Assembly (NCBI GenBank): GCA_963514095.1
Contig: OY741275.1
Coordinates: forward strand, 27,396,054 to 27,460,053
Direction: 5' to 3'
Source: Eutrigla gurnardus
Lineage: Eukaryota > Chordata > Actinopteri > Perciformes > Triglidae
DNA: 64,000 nucleotides
Within the stretch, counting starts at the first letter, position 1, and each line of letters opens with the position of its first letter. The notes under the pieces were generated by a model that saw nothing but the letters and a program-made list of their open reading frames with translations, had not been told where the DNA came from and did no database searches. A program made the translations under genes and the position numbers. This document shows, piece by piece, positions 12,066-50,815 of this stretch.

Positions 12066-12470
12066 CGAAGAAGTGACCTTATTTGGACTGTGGGGGAGCG
12101 ATCTGGATCTGGATCCATCTGGATTCTGGTGTGAAGCTGCTAACAAAGTTAACTTCATGATTCAAGGTCAATTTTAAGTCATCTTAGTAGCTAACTGCAT
12201 TGGTTCCGTGCTAGCGAAACCAATCAGCAGGTAAGCCCCGCCCCCTAAAGCATCCCCTGCTTTCTGGTCTGGTGGACTCTAAATGGACCTGTCAATCAGC
12301 AGGTAAGCCCCGCCCCCTAAAGCATCCCCTGCTTTCTGGTCTGGTGGACTCTAAATGGACCATAATGTACTAAATGAACATCATGCTGGATTGAAGAAGA
12401 CTTGAAACTAGAGATTGAGACATAAACTCATGTTTACAATGTTTACTGAGATAATACATCAAGAGAGAAA
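12066..12470 (+). repeat. Dispersed repeat family A, copy 1
   Basis: This copy shares long stretches with 42682-43015 (same strand), with 53675-53900 (opposite strand) and partly with 22690-22840. Shared blocks include GTAAGCCCCGCCCCCTAAAG and AACATCATGCTGGATTGAAG. The GC-box part (about 65 bp) is duplicated in tandem in this copy. The family has no coding content and no recognised terminal repeats. Confidence 0.8.
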
Positions 12471-12629
12471 TTATAAGCTTAATACACTTCATTGTTGCTG
12501 GACTTTTTCATCTCAAAGTGAATACAGAAAATAAAATTGACCCAACTAGAAAGCATAGAGATGTATGAACTTCTTTATCCCAGGATCCTCCACGATTCAT
12601 CCGCGAGAACTCCCGGGGGCATTGAACGC

Positions 12630-12700
12630 ACCTGTGTGGTCACGTGACGACGACCTTCTGCTTAGAGACGGACGGAAGTAAAGAAAAGACGATATTAAAG
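12630..12700 (+). promoter_or_regulatory. Probable rnf17 5' UTR or proximal promoter
   Basis: The 70 bp before the chosen rnf17 ATG contain a CACGTGAC E-box at 12641 and a short GC-rich stretch. An upstream in-frame ATG at 12644 exists. The transcription start is not determined. Confidence 0.35.
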
Positions 12701-41454
<28,754 letters not shown>

Positions 41455-41917
41455 AGCCCAGGGGAGACCAGGTCCTGGACCAACAGGGTCCACATCATGT
41501 AAGTTTCAGCTTTTTAAAATGTTCAATTTGTAAAGATTTAAAGGTCACATGACTTCACGTCTAGGGTTAGTTGCTGAGAAGTAATTACAAGAACTTAAAG
41601 GGACAATTCACCTTTTACGTGGATGTCGTCAGGGCTGATTGTTGGGCCTACATGTACCAGGATGCATTGCAAATGAGCAAAGATTGGAGCGAAATGTCTC
41701 AAACATTCCTCGTCTCGTCCCTCCAGGTTGATCAGACGTCCCATCTGGATTTCATCTCTTAGTTTTGTGACTTTCCTTGATCCTGTTTGTAGTTTTACAG
41801 AGATCCTGTATTTATTGATTTAGCGTTTGTTGTGTTTGAGGAAGCCGTGTTGAAATGGCACTTTGTGTTCTGGAGTCAGACTGGAGTACGTGACTCGTCT
41901 GCATGGTGAAGCTGCGT

Positions 41918-41923
41918 ATTAAA
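41918..41923 (+). other. rnf17 polyadenylation signal (ATTAAA)
   Basis: ATTAAA lies about 465 bp after the rnf17 stop codon. This leaves a short convergent gap before the cenpj 3' end. Confidence 0.5.
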
Positions 41924-42181
41924 GCCTTCTTACGTTAATGATCCTCTCTGCAGTGTTTTCTTTGTAGTTAATACGACGTTCAGACCCGAGACCTGTAGCT
42001 ATTGGTTGGTCAACTCTGGGTTCCCCTAACCTGCTATGGAAGGGGCGGAGTCTTCCTCATGTGACCAATCACAAACATGGACAGGTCTACTGTCAGCATG
42101 TTTCATAAACTATATTTGACAAACCTCTAATCCTGATATAGTCCAGGCCTCACCAATGATTATCAAAACAAAAATATTCAC

Positions 42182-42187
42182 TTTATT
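42182..42187 (-). other. cenpj polyadenylation signal
   Basis: TTTATT on the plus strand is AATAAA on the cenpj strand, about 280 bp downstream of the cenpj stop codon. It fits a short 3' UTR. Confidence 0.5.
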
Positions 42188-42468
42188 TTACAAAAACATA
42201 CAGTAAACTAAGAAAATAAATATGTATTTAACATTTTTACAAATTAAAAACACCACAGTTAATTCTTCCCTGGAAATGTAAACAAAGATATTAAGATCCA
42301 TGAAGGATCATCTAATGTTGACAGTAAATAAATATATTTAAAAGTATAAAACATGAATTAAGATGCTGCAGCTTTGCCTCTGACCGGCAACATGTTGAAG
42401 GTTTCAGACGTGAGACGTCTGTCTGGGAATCGAAGCTGTGTTGTCCTGTGTACGAGACGCCATCGTCC

Positions 42469-45400
42469 CTACGCGCCGTTGTCCAGGAGGACGTTGCCGT
42501 CTCGGTCTTTGATGCGGAGCCGTCCGGTGGGGTAGCGTGTTTCCTGCCGGCCGTCGGCGTAGACGGTCTTCACCGTGCCGTCGGGGTACTCCCTCCTCTT
42601 GTAGTCCGCCGTGTGGATCTCCTTCTGGCCCGTGTTGAAGAGGATCTCCTTGGTGGCGTCTCTGGAAGAGCAATTAGTGTTCATTAAGGTAGACGTTGTC
42701 ATGGTGATGGCACCCTTACTGGATCTGGATCCATGTGGATTCTGGTGTGAAGCCGCTAACAAAGTTATAGCTTCATGATTCAAGATCAACCCTACAGCTT
42801 CGTGTTAAAGTCATCTTAGTAACTAACTAGCATTGGTAGCAACCTGTCAATCAGCAGGTAAGCCCCGCCCCCTAAAGCATCCCCTGCTTTCTGGTCTGGT
42901 GGACTCTAAATGGACCATAATGTACTAAATGAACATCATGCTGGATTGAAGAAGACTTGAAACTAGAGATTGAGACATAAACTCATGTTTACAATGTTTA
43001 CTGAGATAATAAATCCCAACAGAAGCTCGTTACTTACGGGTTGACTCGTATGATGGTCCCGTCCGTCAACACGCTCTCCTCGCCGCCGCCGGGGAACAGG
43101 TTCTTCACCGTCTGGTCGGGGAACGTGATTTCTTTACGGCCGTCTGGGAAAAGTTTTTCTGCAACGGAAATCAAAGAAGCGGGGGATTCATGAACCACAC
43201 AGAAGAATTAGAGATTAGAACTACTACTTCATGAACCCAGTGAGAATAAACGTTAAATCCTGGTGGTGACTAAATACTGGACGAGAACCTTTCAGATTAT
43301 TAAAACTTAATATGATGATTATTGATGAAGCTGATGCTCCTCCTCATGTACTCATCAATGAGGATAATCCAGTAATATTCCAGATGAATCGTGATGGCGG
43401 CCTCACCGGTCTGGTTGTTGGGGAAGTGCAGGACCTCCATGCCGTCTGGGTAGGTGATGTGGGTGGTCTTGGCGTCGGCGTAGAAGTAGATCTGAGCACA
43501 AGGAGATGGCGTTACCGGTGGATTCGGTCACATGAGGAGCTCTGTGGCGTTCTGCCACGTCGGACTCACCACTCGCTGGTCGGCCGTCACCTCCTTGGTG
43601 TCTCCGTTGAAGAAGGTGACCTTCACCGTCAGCCCGTCGGCCGAGACCTCCTTCTTGGTCCCGTTGTTGAACACGATGAGGCGGTCGCCACCGGCCAGAA
43701 CCGTTTCTACCTGGAGGGATCACAACCGGCGTTAACGCCACCGCTCCTCTTGAAAGAAATGTACGCATATTAATTTACTAATAACTATCTGATTGGTTAT
43801 GAGTCTGATCACAGATACCTGCGTGGAGAACGGACATTCTTATCATCATATTTGCTATTTGCTAGTTATGGGGAGCGGCGCTGGGAACACGTTTGTCATA
43901 AAGAGTGACTGAACTGAAGGAGGACGTTGGTTCTCACCTTCCCGTCGGGGGGGCAGACCACCTCCTCAGTTGGTTCTCGCTCTTCTGCTTCGCCGGTCAG
44001 AAAACCTCCTTTCTACCACGACCAAAACAACAGATTATCAGACAGCGTGTCCAGGTCGGCCCCCCACGACCCTGAACGAAGACCAGATAGACTGGAACAA
44101 GACCAGAAGGACCAGATGGATCTGTCAACGGTCTCTGTTGAAGTCTCTTACCGGAGAGGAGTCATGTGAGTCCTGGTGTGGCGGTTTGTCCTGGTTCCTG
44201 CTGTCCTCAGTCCTCCTGCCAGGCAAAGAGGAGGAGGATGAGGAGGGTGGACCCGATGACCTCCGCAGGCTGCTCTTCATCCCTGCTGACGACACAAAAC
44301 ACAGATATATAATATCAATCCTGGATTGATTTCATCCTCCAAAGCCCCGTTACCGGCTAACTCGTGTTCCAGAAACCCTCGTCTGAAATACTGGTGGCTA
44401 GTCTTCAGTGGTAGGAATCTCCCAGCGTACCTGAAGCCCCCTTGGAGCTCCTGGTGGAGGCTGCGGCAGCGTTGCTCTGTGGAGGACTGTTGCTGCTGGT
44501 TCCTCCTCTGGAGTCCAGAGGACTCTGGAGAGAGTCAGTGTTACCATCAGGACTAAAGATTGTTTATGACGCTGGATATCAAAAATGGTACAAACGTTCT
44601 TACAGCGAACTTCACTCCTTTGGCCACAGACGACACGCTGTTCTCACGTGCACTGTTGTCACGTGCACTGTTGTCACGTGCACTGCGACCGTCCTTCGTC
44701 TCGTCGTCTGTAATAATGGCGGTTTTCTTCAAGGTGCTGAGGCGGAGCTTCTCCAACACACGGATCTTAAATTAAAACAGAACAACATGGCTGCAGCTTG
44801 TAGTTTGTGCTGGGCTCGTTTAAAGGAACAGACACATGTTTTTGTGGTTCGATGAGGTTCTCCTCCATCGTCAGTTTTTACTATTTTCAGCCACCAGACT
44901 TCATTGACAAAAACAGTCATTTAACTGGAACTCAGGAGTTGCTGCTCTAGCTCTGCCCGTTTTGGTTAGTAAGCATTGTCAGAGTCATGTCTCACAATAA
45001 CAGATATTGTCTGGTGGCTTCCCGTGGGAAAGTTAAAATATTCTAAATCCAGCTTTGATACCCTGAAGAGATACCAGCTGTGGTCGGGTTCACATGTGTC
45101 TCCTACAGATACAGATGTTTAACATGTTGAAAGGTCAGAGGTCAGGCAGGTACCTCGTCCCGGAGGGAAGCGTTCTCCTGGCTGAGGGAGTCGACCTGCT
45201 GCCTCAGACGGCTGTGAGAGGAGGCCCAGCGACCCTCCCTCCCTCTCAGCTCCTCCTGCAGGGAGCTCAGCTGCTGCTTCAGGGCCTGGAGGAGGACGGG
45301 GGTTAGAGGAGGACGGGGGTTAGAGGAGGACAGAGGTCAGAGGAGGAGGAGGACGGGGGTTAGAGGAGGAGGACGGGGGTTAGAGGAGGAGGAGAATGCC

Positions 45401-48400
45401 AGGTAACCTCCATGTGAGCTCACCTGGATCTCCTCCCGCTCCTTCTTGTCGGGTACGGCTCTGGCGGCCGCCGCGTGCCTCTCAAACAGTTTGCGCTCCT
45501 TCTGCAGCTTCCTGTTCTCCTCCCGCTTGTGCTCCTCGAACTTGGCGAGCTCCTCGGTCTTCAGCTGCTCGAAGGCCGACCGCTCTTTCCTACGAGGAGA
45601 ACAGCAGAGTGACGTTCACACGGACGGGAAGGAGAACCTGAATGCATCGGCAGGAAGGGGAGGAGGCGTCACCTGAGTTGTTGCTGGGTCTCCTCGTTGT
45701 CGCGTCGGAGCGCAGCGAGGGCGGCGTTCTCCTTCTTGAATCTCTGGATCTCTATCTCCAGTTCAACCAGTCTCTCCCTCAGCTGTCTGGACTGGACCTG
45801 CTGGCCTGCAGACGACAGAACAACACCCACGTGTCACGCCCTTCACTCTGCATTCGCTTGGTGCAGTACTGTCCTTTCATCAGTAGGTGGCGCCTCCCCA
45901 ACTAACAGCCTCCTTCACACCTAAAGGGGGGTCCGCAAGGACGTAAGGGGTCCGCAAGCCCCCTTGCGTTGTGTCGACGCGGAAGCATAACTTGGGCTTA
46001 ACTCCCCCTGACGTTGAGGATTCCTGCACAACGTCGGGATCGCAGGTCAATAAAAACTTACACCGATGACAGGAAGTGGGAGGAGCCTGGTGTGATCAGA
46101 GCCTATATATGGCATTGACTTCAGCTGGGAGACCTCATCATCACCTGCAGCAGAAATGTGAGTTTCCTATATATCCTATATATATATATATATATTTCCT
46201 GTTTAGATAAAAACCAGCCTGATATTAGCATATCTGCAAAAGGAACACAGGAAAACGAATGTGACCCGTGATGTTTTTGATTGTATCTGGGGTGAACGTC
46301 ATTAACTTGAAACCCAGAGGTCAGGGGTCATTCCTAAATCTAATGTGTCATACCTGTATGAATACGGTAAGAGGGTTAAAGATGTAGAAGAAGTGTCTCA
46401 CCGGTCGTCTCCTCTGACTTTTTGGACTCTGAAGCAGCAGCATGAGGAGGTGAAGGAGGGAGAGGTGCATTCTGGGTCTTTGGCTTCAGGGAAGGGAACA
46501 GCCTCGTCATGAGCTGAGAGGCAGGAGGAGGACCCGTGTCCTGGTCCATGTCCTGGTCCAGATCCACAACGTTGCTCCCCTTCTTCACCAGAGTCCGGCC
46601 GGGCAGTGTGACCTCATCGTCTGGACTGACTGCTCGGCTCCCATTGGCTGCTCCGTCCACGGCGTCCTCCAGGTCGTTCCACGTGTCGTCGTCGTCGAAC
46701 ACGACTCTCCCCTGATGCCCGTCTTCCTCCATCAGCGTGGACTCGCCGTCTGAGGCCGAGCCCCTGCAGCTGTCCTCGTCCTGGTACGACCGCTTGTCGT
46801 ACGGCGGGTTAGTGTGTGCAGGGAAGCAAAGGATGCTGGGAAACGAAGGAGGTCTGACCGCCACATCCTGGTCTTCCACTTCAGAGCCGCCGCGGGACGA
46901 AACTTCATCGTGGTCGCCGTGCGTTTCCTGTTCCTCCTCGTCCTCGAGTGCATCGTCCCTCGTCTTCACCGAGTTCAAGGAACCGCCATCGCTGCTGCAC
47001 TCACCTGCACCCATGGGTGTGGACTTGATGGGGGTGGAGGAGAGGCGTCGCGGGTGGAGCCCCCGGTGGTGCTGGTCCATCTGGAGAACCTGCAGGAACA
47101 GAAGAGTCTTACAATCTGAGGATCAGGCTCATCACATCCGGACTTAGCGGTTCAATCACCTTGATGACGAAGGAGGAGTTGGAGGAGAAGGACAGCTCCT
47201 CGGCCGCCTGCTCCAGCAGCTCGAACTCGCCCAGCTCCATGCTCTCCAGCCGCCGCTCGCAGTCCCACCGCCGCAGCTCCTGGAACGACGCCTCCTCCTG
47301 TGGAACGCCGTCTCCTCCTGTGGAGCCACGCCACCTCTCTGCGGCGGTGGCGGCGTGTTGGGCCTTCTCTGGCCCTCTGGACACGCCCACAGGGTTCTGC
47401 TGCCTGTTGGCACTGGCGTTCCTCGCCACCTGAGCCGCCAGACCCCCCTTCCGGTTGTTCTGCTCCTTAACGAGCCTCGGCGGAGGTGGTTTGGTCTTTC
47501 TGCCGTCCGTGTCGGTCTGAATGGGCTCGGGTGTGTTGTGTCTTTGATGACTTCCCAGAACCTTCATCTGCGGCGCCTTCGTCTCCGCTCGGACGTCCTG
47601 AGGTGGCGAGCTGACGCCTCGCAGCCTGTTCTCCTTGTTGAGCGTGGCGGTTTTCCGCTGGACAGGAAGTCGCTGGAGGATGTTTCCTCTCTGGAGGGCG
47701 GCGGGCTCTGAGTGGCTGCGTGAGATCACCCTGGTCTGGACTTTCTTCAGCCCCGGCTTCGGTAACGAGGCTTTGCGAGTGTTGGAGAACCTTGAGAGGC
47801 CGTCTCCTCGCTTCAGGAACGGCTGCTTGGGGGCGCGTGCAGCATCGCCTCCATCTTGGCTCTGTGAAGGTAAGGACACGTTTCTCATGAGAACCTGGAT
47901 TGCCCTGAGCCGTTTCAGTGCTAGTTTATTTGTGTATGCAATAATTAAGGATTAAAATAAACGAATAAAGACTTTTCAATTTAAAAACAGAATTCTCGGT
48001 TTCATTGCTTCCCCTTCCTCGTTATATCTGACCTGCTGCTGCCGGGCAGACTTCATCCTCTGCTCCTCCACCCTCAGCTGCTCCTCCAGCAGCTCCTCAA
48101 ACGTCTTCGTCTGACCCCCGATGCCCGGCTTTATAGGTCTGAGGGCACAGACGCATACAGGGCAAACTAACATGCAGCAAATACACTCGTGAAAACAGGA
48201 AACCTAAGAGAGGCTGCCGTGTGTCTGCTGTTGAGTCCAACGAGTAGTTCCTACCTTTCATAGAAGACTTCATCTCTGCTGTCGTCTCCAGTCGGCGCGA
48301 CGCCATCACCTGGTGTCAGCGTGTCATCCCGCTCCTCGTCGTCTCCTCTGGAGAGCCACGAGTCTGGAGAGAGAAACGCCGTTGGAAGTGATTCGTCTCC

Positions 48401-49859
48401 ACAACCCGATAATGACTGCGACGGTAAACGTGTCGTTTCCGATAAGGTTGAAAACATTTCCCTCACCCTCCAGCTCCGGATGACCTGGACCTCGTGGTAG
48501 GCGCTCCTGGCTCTGTGCAGGCGAGGGCCCTCGGTCCTCCCGGGGGCCACAGGAGGCACCCGGTGGGACCCCAGGGCAGGTTACGAGGGGGCTGTCGGGG
48601 GTGTCGGTGTAATCACCGGCTCCCTGGACAGAGTCGTCCTCCCATTCTGCTCCGGACAGACAGGAAGTCTCTGTAAGACACGGACGTGAGGCTCATACAT
48701 GTGACGTCTTATCACTGCAGGTCTTCTGGTCTTTGTTCTACCTCCTGTGCCGTGCTGGGATCCGGTCATCTTTCCCAGCAGCCTCTGCTGCTCCTCCTGG
48801 AGGCGGAGGAGCTCCTCCAGCTGATGAGCTTTCAGCTGCTCCTGCATGTGCTGCTGCCACTTCCTCAACTGCACAAACACACAACGCACCGCGTAGCAGT
48901 GAACACATTTAGACTCCGCCCTTCAGATTAACTCACGGGTCACGGTGTTTGGTGAACTTGTGACCTCGTGACACAAAGTCCACCTCAGTGGTTTTCTGAT
49001 GTGTGAGTTAACATTAACAGTCACACGACTTCCGTCCTCAGACATGAATAGCCTCAGGGTGCAAACACTTAATAGCCCAGAGAGGAGGCGTCAACGCAGT
49101 GATCAGCATCCTAGCGACGTAATGAATATGTTGTTGCAGGTGTATTAAAATAGTACACATATAATATGTTGCTTCAGCCTGCAGCTAAAGGATGTTCTCC
49201 AGTATCAATGGAGTTTATCACAATAAACTCATCAAAATCATCAGCACTTCAATAGTCCTGGTGGGGGGGCTGTCGAGTCCAGCTGGCATGTTTCTGGCTT
49301 TTAATTTAAAAGTATTTGTTGTGTTAATGTTGTGTATTCTGCTTGAGATTATTAAACACAACTTGTTATTGTTATGAGAACCAGTCTCATCTCTGCCTGC
49401 TCCTTGTTTTAATGTTTGATCTGTTATTATTGTAAGTGTACATGTAAGGTGTCCCATAAAGAACATGCATTATTATTAGATTCTGACCTGATCCAGCTTC
49501 ACCATTACGGGCAGATCCTGGGCTTTGTCTGCCATTCCCTCCAGACGGTCCACCCGTCCCTGTGGGGGTCTGGAGGGCTCGTAGGACAGCCGGCTCACTG
49601 GCCCCTCATCCCGGGCCTGCTCTCCTCCGGGGGACCGGGCAGGTCCATCCCCGCCGCCCAGGCAGCTGCTGTCCGCGGAGCCGGGCAGCGGCGCGAAGTC
49701 CGAGCCGAAGGAGTCGTCCGGCTCCAGGGCAGCGAGGCCCAAAGAGGCGGCCACGTCCGGCGGGCCAGGGCTGAGGATCACCCCGGCTCTGGTGCTGCTC
49801 GGCGTCCACCGCGCCAAGAAGTCCGCCCGGGAGAACCGAAGCCCGGCTGGGGATGACAT
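42469..49859 (-). CDS. cenpj: Centromere protein J (CPAP/Sas-4), complete, 18 exons
   Basis: Minus-strand exons: 49859-49488, 48868-48742, 48670-48467, 48363-48255, 48138-48033, 47861-47160, 47089-46402, 45805-45673, 45589-45424, 45285-45154, 44765-44604, 44524-44431, 44282-44152, 44012-43938, 43710-43570, 43491-43407, 43158-43038, 42661-42469. They join in frame to 1,246 codons; the human protein is about 1,340. The family controls centriole length and recruits pericentriolar material. Visible parts: an N-terminal SRAGVIL-like segment (here STRAGVILSPG); the tubulin-binding PN2-3 region around residues 285-330 (KTFEELLEEQL, then KQPFLKRGDGLSRF); a conserved LEQAAEELSFSSNSSFVIK near 520-540; a coiled coil in exons 8-11 (about 770-940); and a C-terminal TCP10/G-box beta-strand array (about 1045-1246) with repeated PDG motifs that in the family binds STIL. 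Exon 14 uses the acceptor at 44013/44012, because the alternative four bases further in hits a stop. Confidence 0.95.
42682..43015 (+). repeat. Dispersed repeat family A, copy in cenpj intron 17
   Basis: Matches 12120-12465 over most of its length, with a single GC-box unit where copy 1 has two. It lies between cenpj exons 17 and 18 and on the opposite strand to the gene. Confidence 0.85.
44640..44690 (-). repeat. 15-bp coding tandem repeat in cenpj exon 11
   Basis: Three copies of a 15-bp unit (plus strand TGTTGTCACGTGCAC) encode ARDNS, ARDNS, ARENS within the predicted protein near residue 945. The repeat is in frame. Each unit holds a CACGTG palindrome. Confidence 0.85.
45286..45400. repeat. 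17-20-bp minisatellite touching the cenpj exon 10 acceptor
   Basis: The plus strand shows GAGGAGGACGGGGGTTAG units. On the cenpj strand they read CTAACCCCCGTCCTCCTC and the last copy ends CCTCCTCCAG, directly before exon 10 (first base 45285). Confidence 0.9.
45920..46380. other. cenpj intron 7, no further gene seen
   Basis: Intronic DNA between exons 7 and 8, with a short (AT)n tract at about 46180-46195 and no recognised exon or mobile element. Confidence 0.45.
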
Positions 49860-50815
49860 GACGCCCGCCCCGGGCAAGGCGCGCTAATCCGGGATTTGAA
49901 GGACAGATTATGGTGACAGGTTACGGGTTAATCACACCGCGAATACACGCCATCCTACACGAACACTAAATATACGCAGTCACCGGGTTACGTAGAAACA
50001 CGTTTCACACGTCACGGCGGCGGGTCGGTTTACGTGACAAGAGTCCACGATCCGGCTCTCCGCACGTTTAGACGACGCTCCCGGTCCGGTTCAGCCGGGT
50101 CCGGGTGCTTACCTGTTGTTAGCAGGCTAACTTCCCCGTGACATAAAAAGTTAGTTCCTCTGTCGTCACGCGGTCAATACATGCGCAACGTTTAAAAGTG
50201 TAAAGCTGCGTATAATCCACCTTTAAAGGGGCGGGACGCGGTGTTACCGGGGAGAAACTGCGTTTTAAAAACAACGGAAGATTCGAAGCCTGCCGCCAGA
50301 TCAAAACAAAGCCCGCGAGAGTAAAAAAAACCCGCTGGTGTTGCATTGTGGGTAATGTAGTTGTTTTTTAGTTTTTTTAATGTACGCTGTTTTTTTCTGT
50401 TTGTTTTTTTTTGTTTACGCCACGTGTCAACTACGCATTTATAGAATATTTAAAAAATACATTCGTGTTGAATAGCATTTTTTAAACTAGCTTTCATGTA
50501 TATCCGGTTTAACGGCGCTTCTTAAAACATATTTCACAATAAAAGTTGCCGAGATACTAAAAAATGGCCTACTGTTAAGTTTTTACTTTGTGTTGAGAAT
50601 TTCTTACGTATCAAAAAAACACATTATATACATATACGTTGTTGTATGTGTACTTTATGGAAAACGTATGTGATTTGTATTAACTAATACGCACGTCAAC
50701 TTTTATACTGAAATTACGTGCACCGGATGTGCTCTCTGGCCGCTGCGATTGGTCGATACGAAAACACTGAGTTTGAAGCCCGTCGAGTCAGCGGCGCCGC
50801 CGACCGAGCTGAACA
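49860..50815. promoter_or_regulatory. Shared divergent promoter interval between cenpj and ttf2
   Basis: The two start codons are 957 bp apart on opposite strands. On the ttf2 side there is an inverted CCAAT box (ATTGG, 50748-50752) followed 20 bp later by TTTGAA (50772-50777), the sequence of the cell-cycle homology region (CHR). An ETS-like CACCGGATGT lies at 50721. The cenpj side (49860-50130) is CpG-rich. The middle (50345-50700) is AT-rich with T runs. Confidence 0.55.

Noticed and set aside
46737..47433. Plus-strand serine-rich frames opposite cenpj exons 6 and 7
   Set aside because: These are shadows of the cenpj coding strand, whose protein matches the known family over its whole length.
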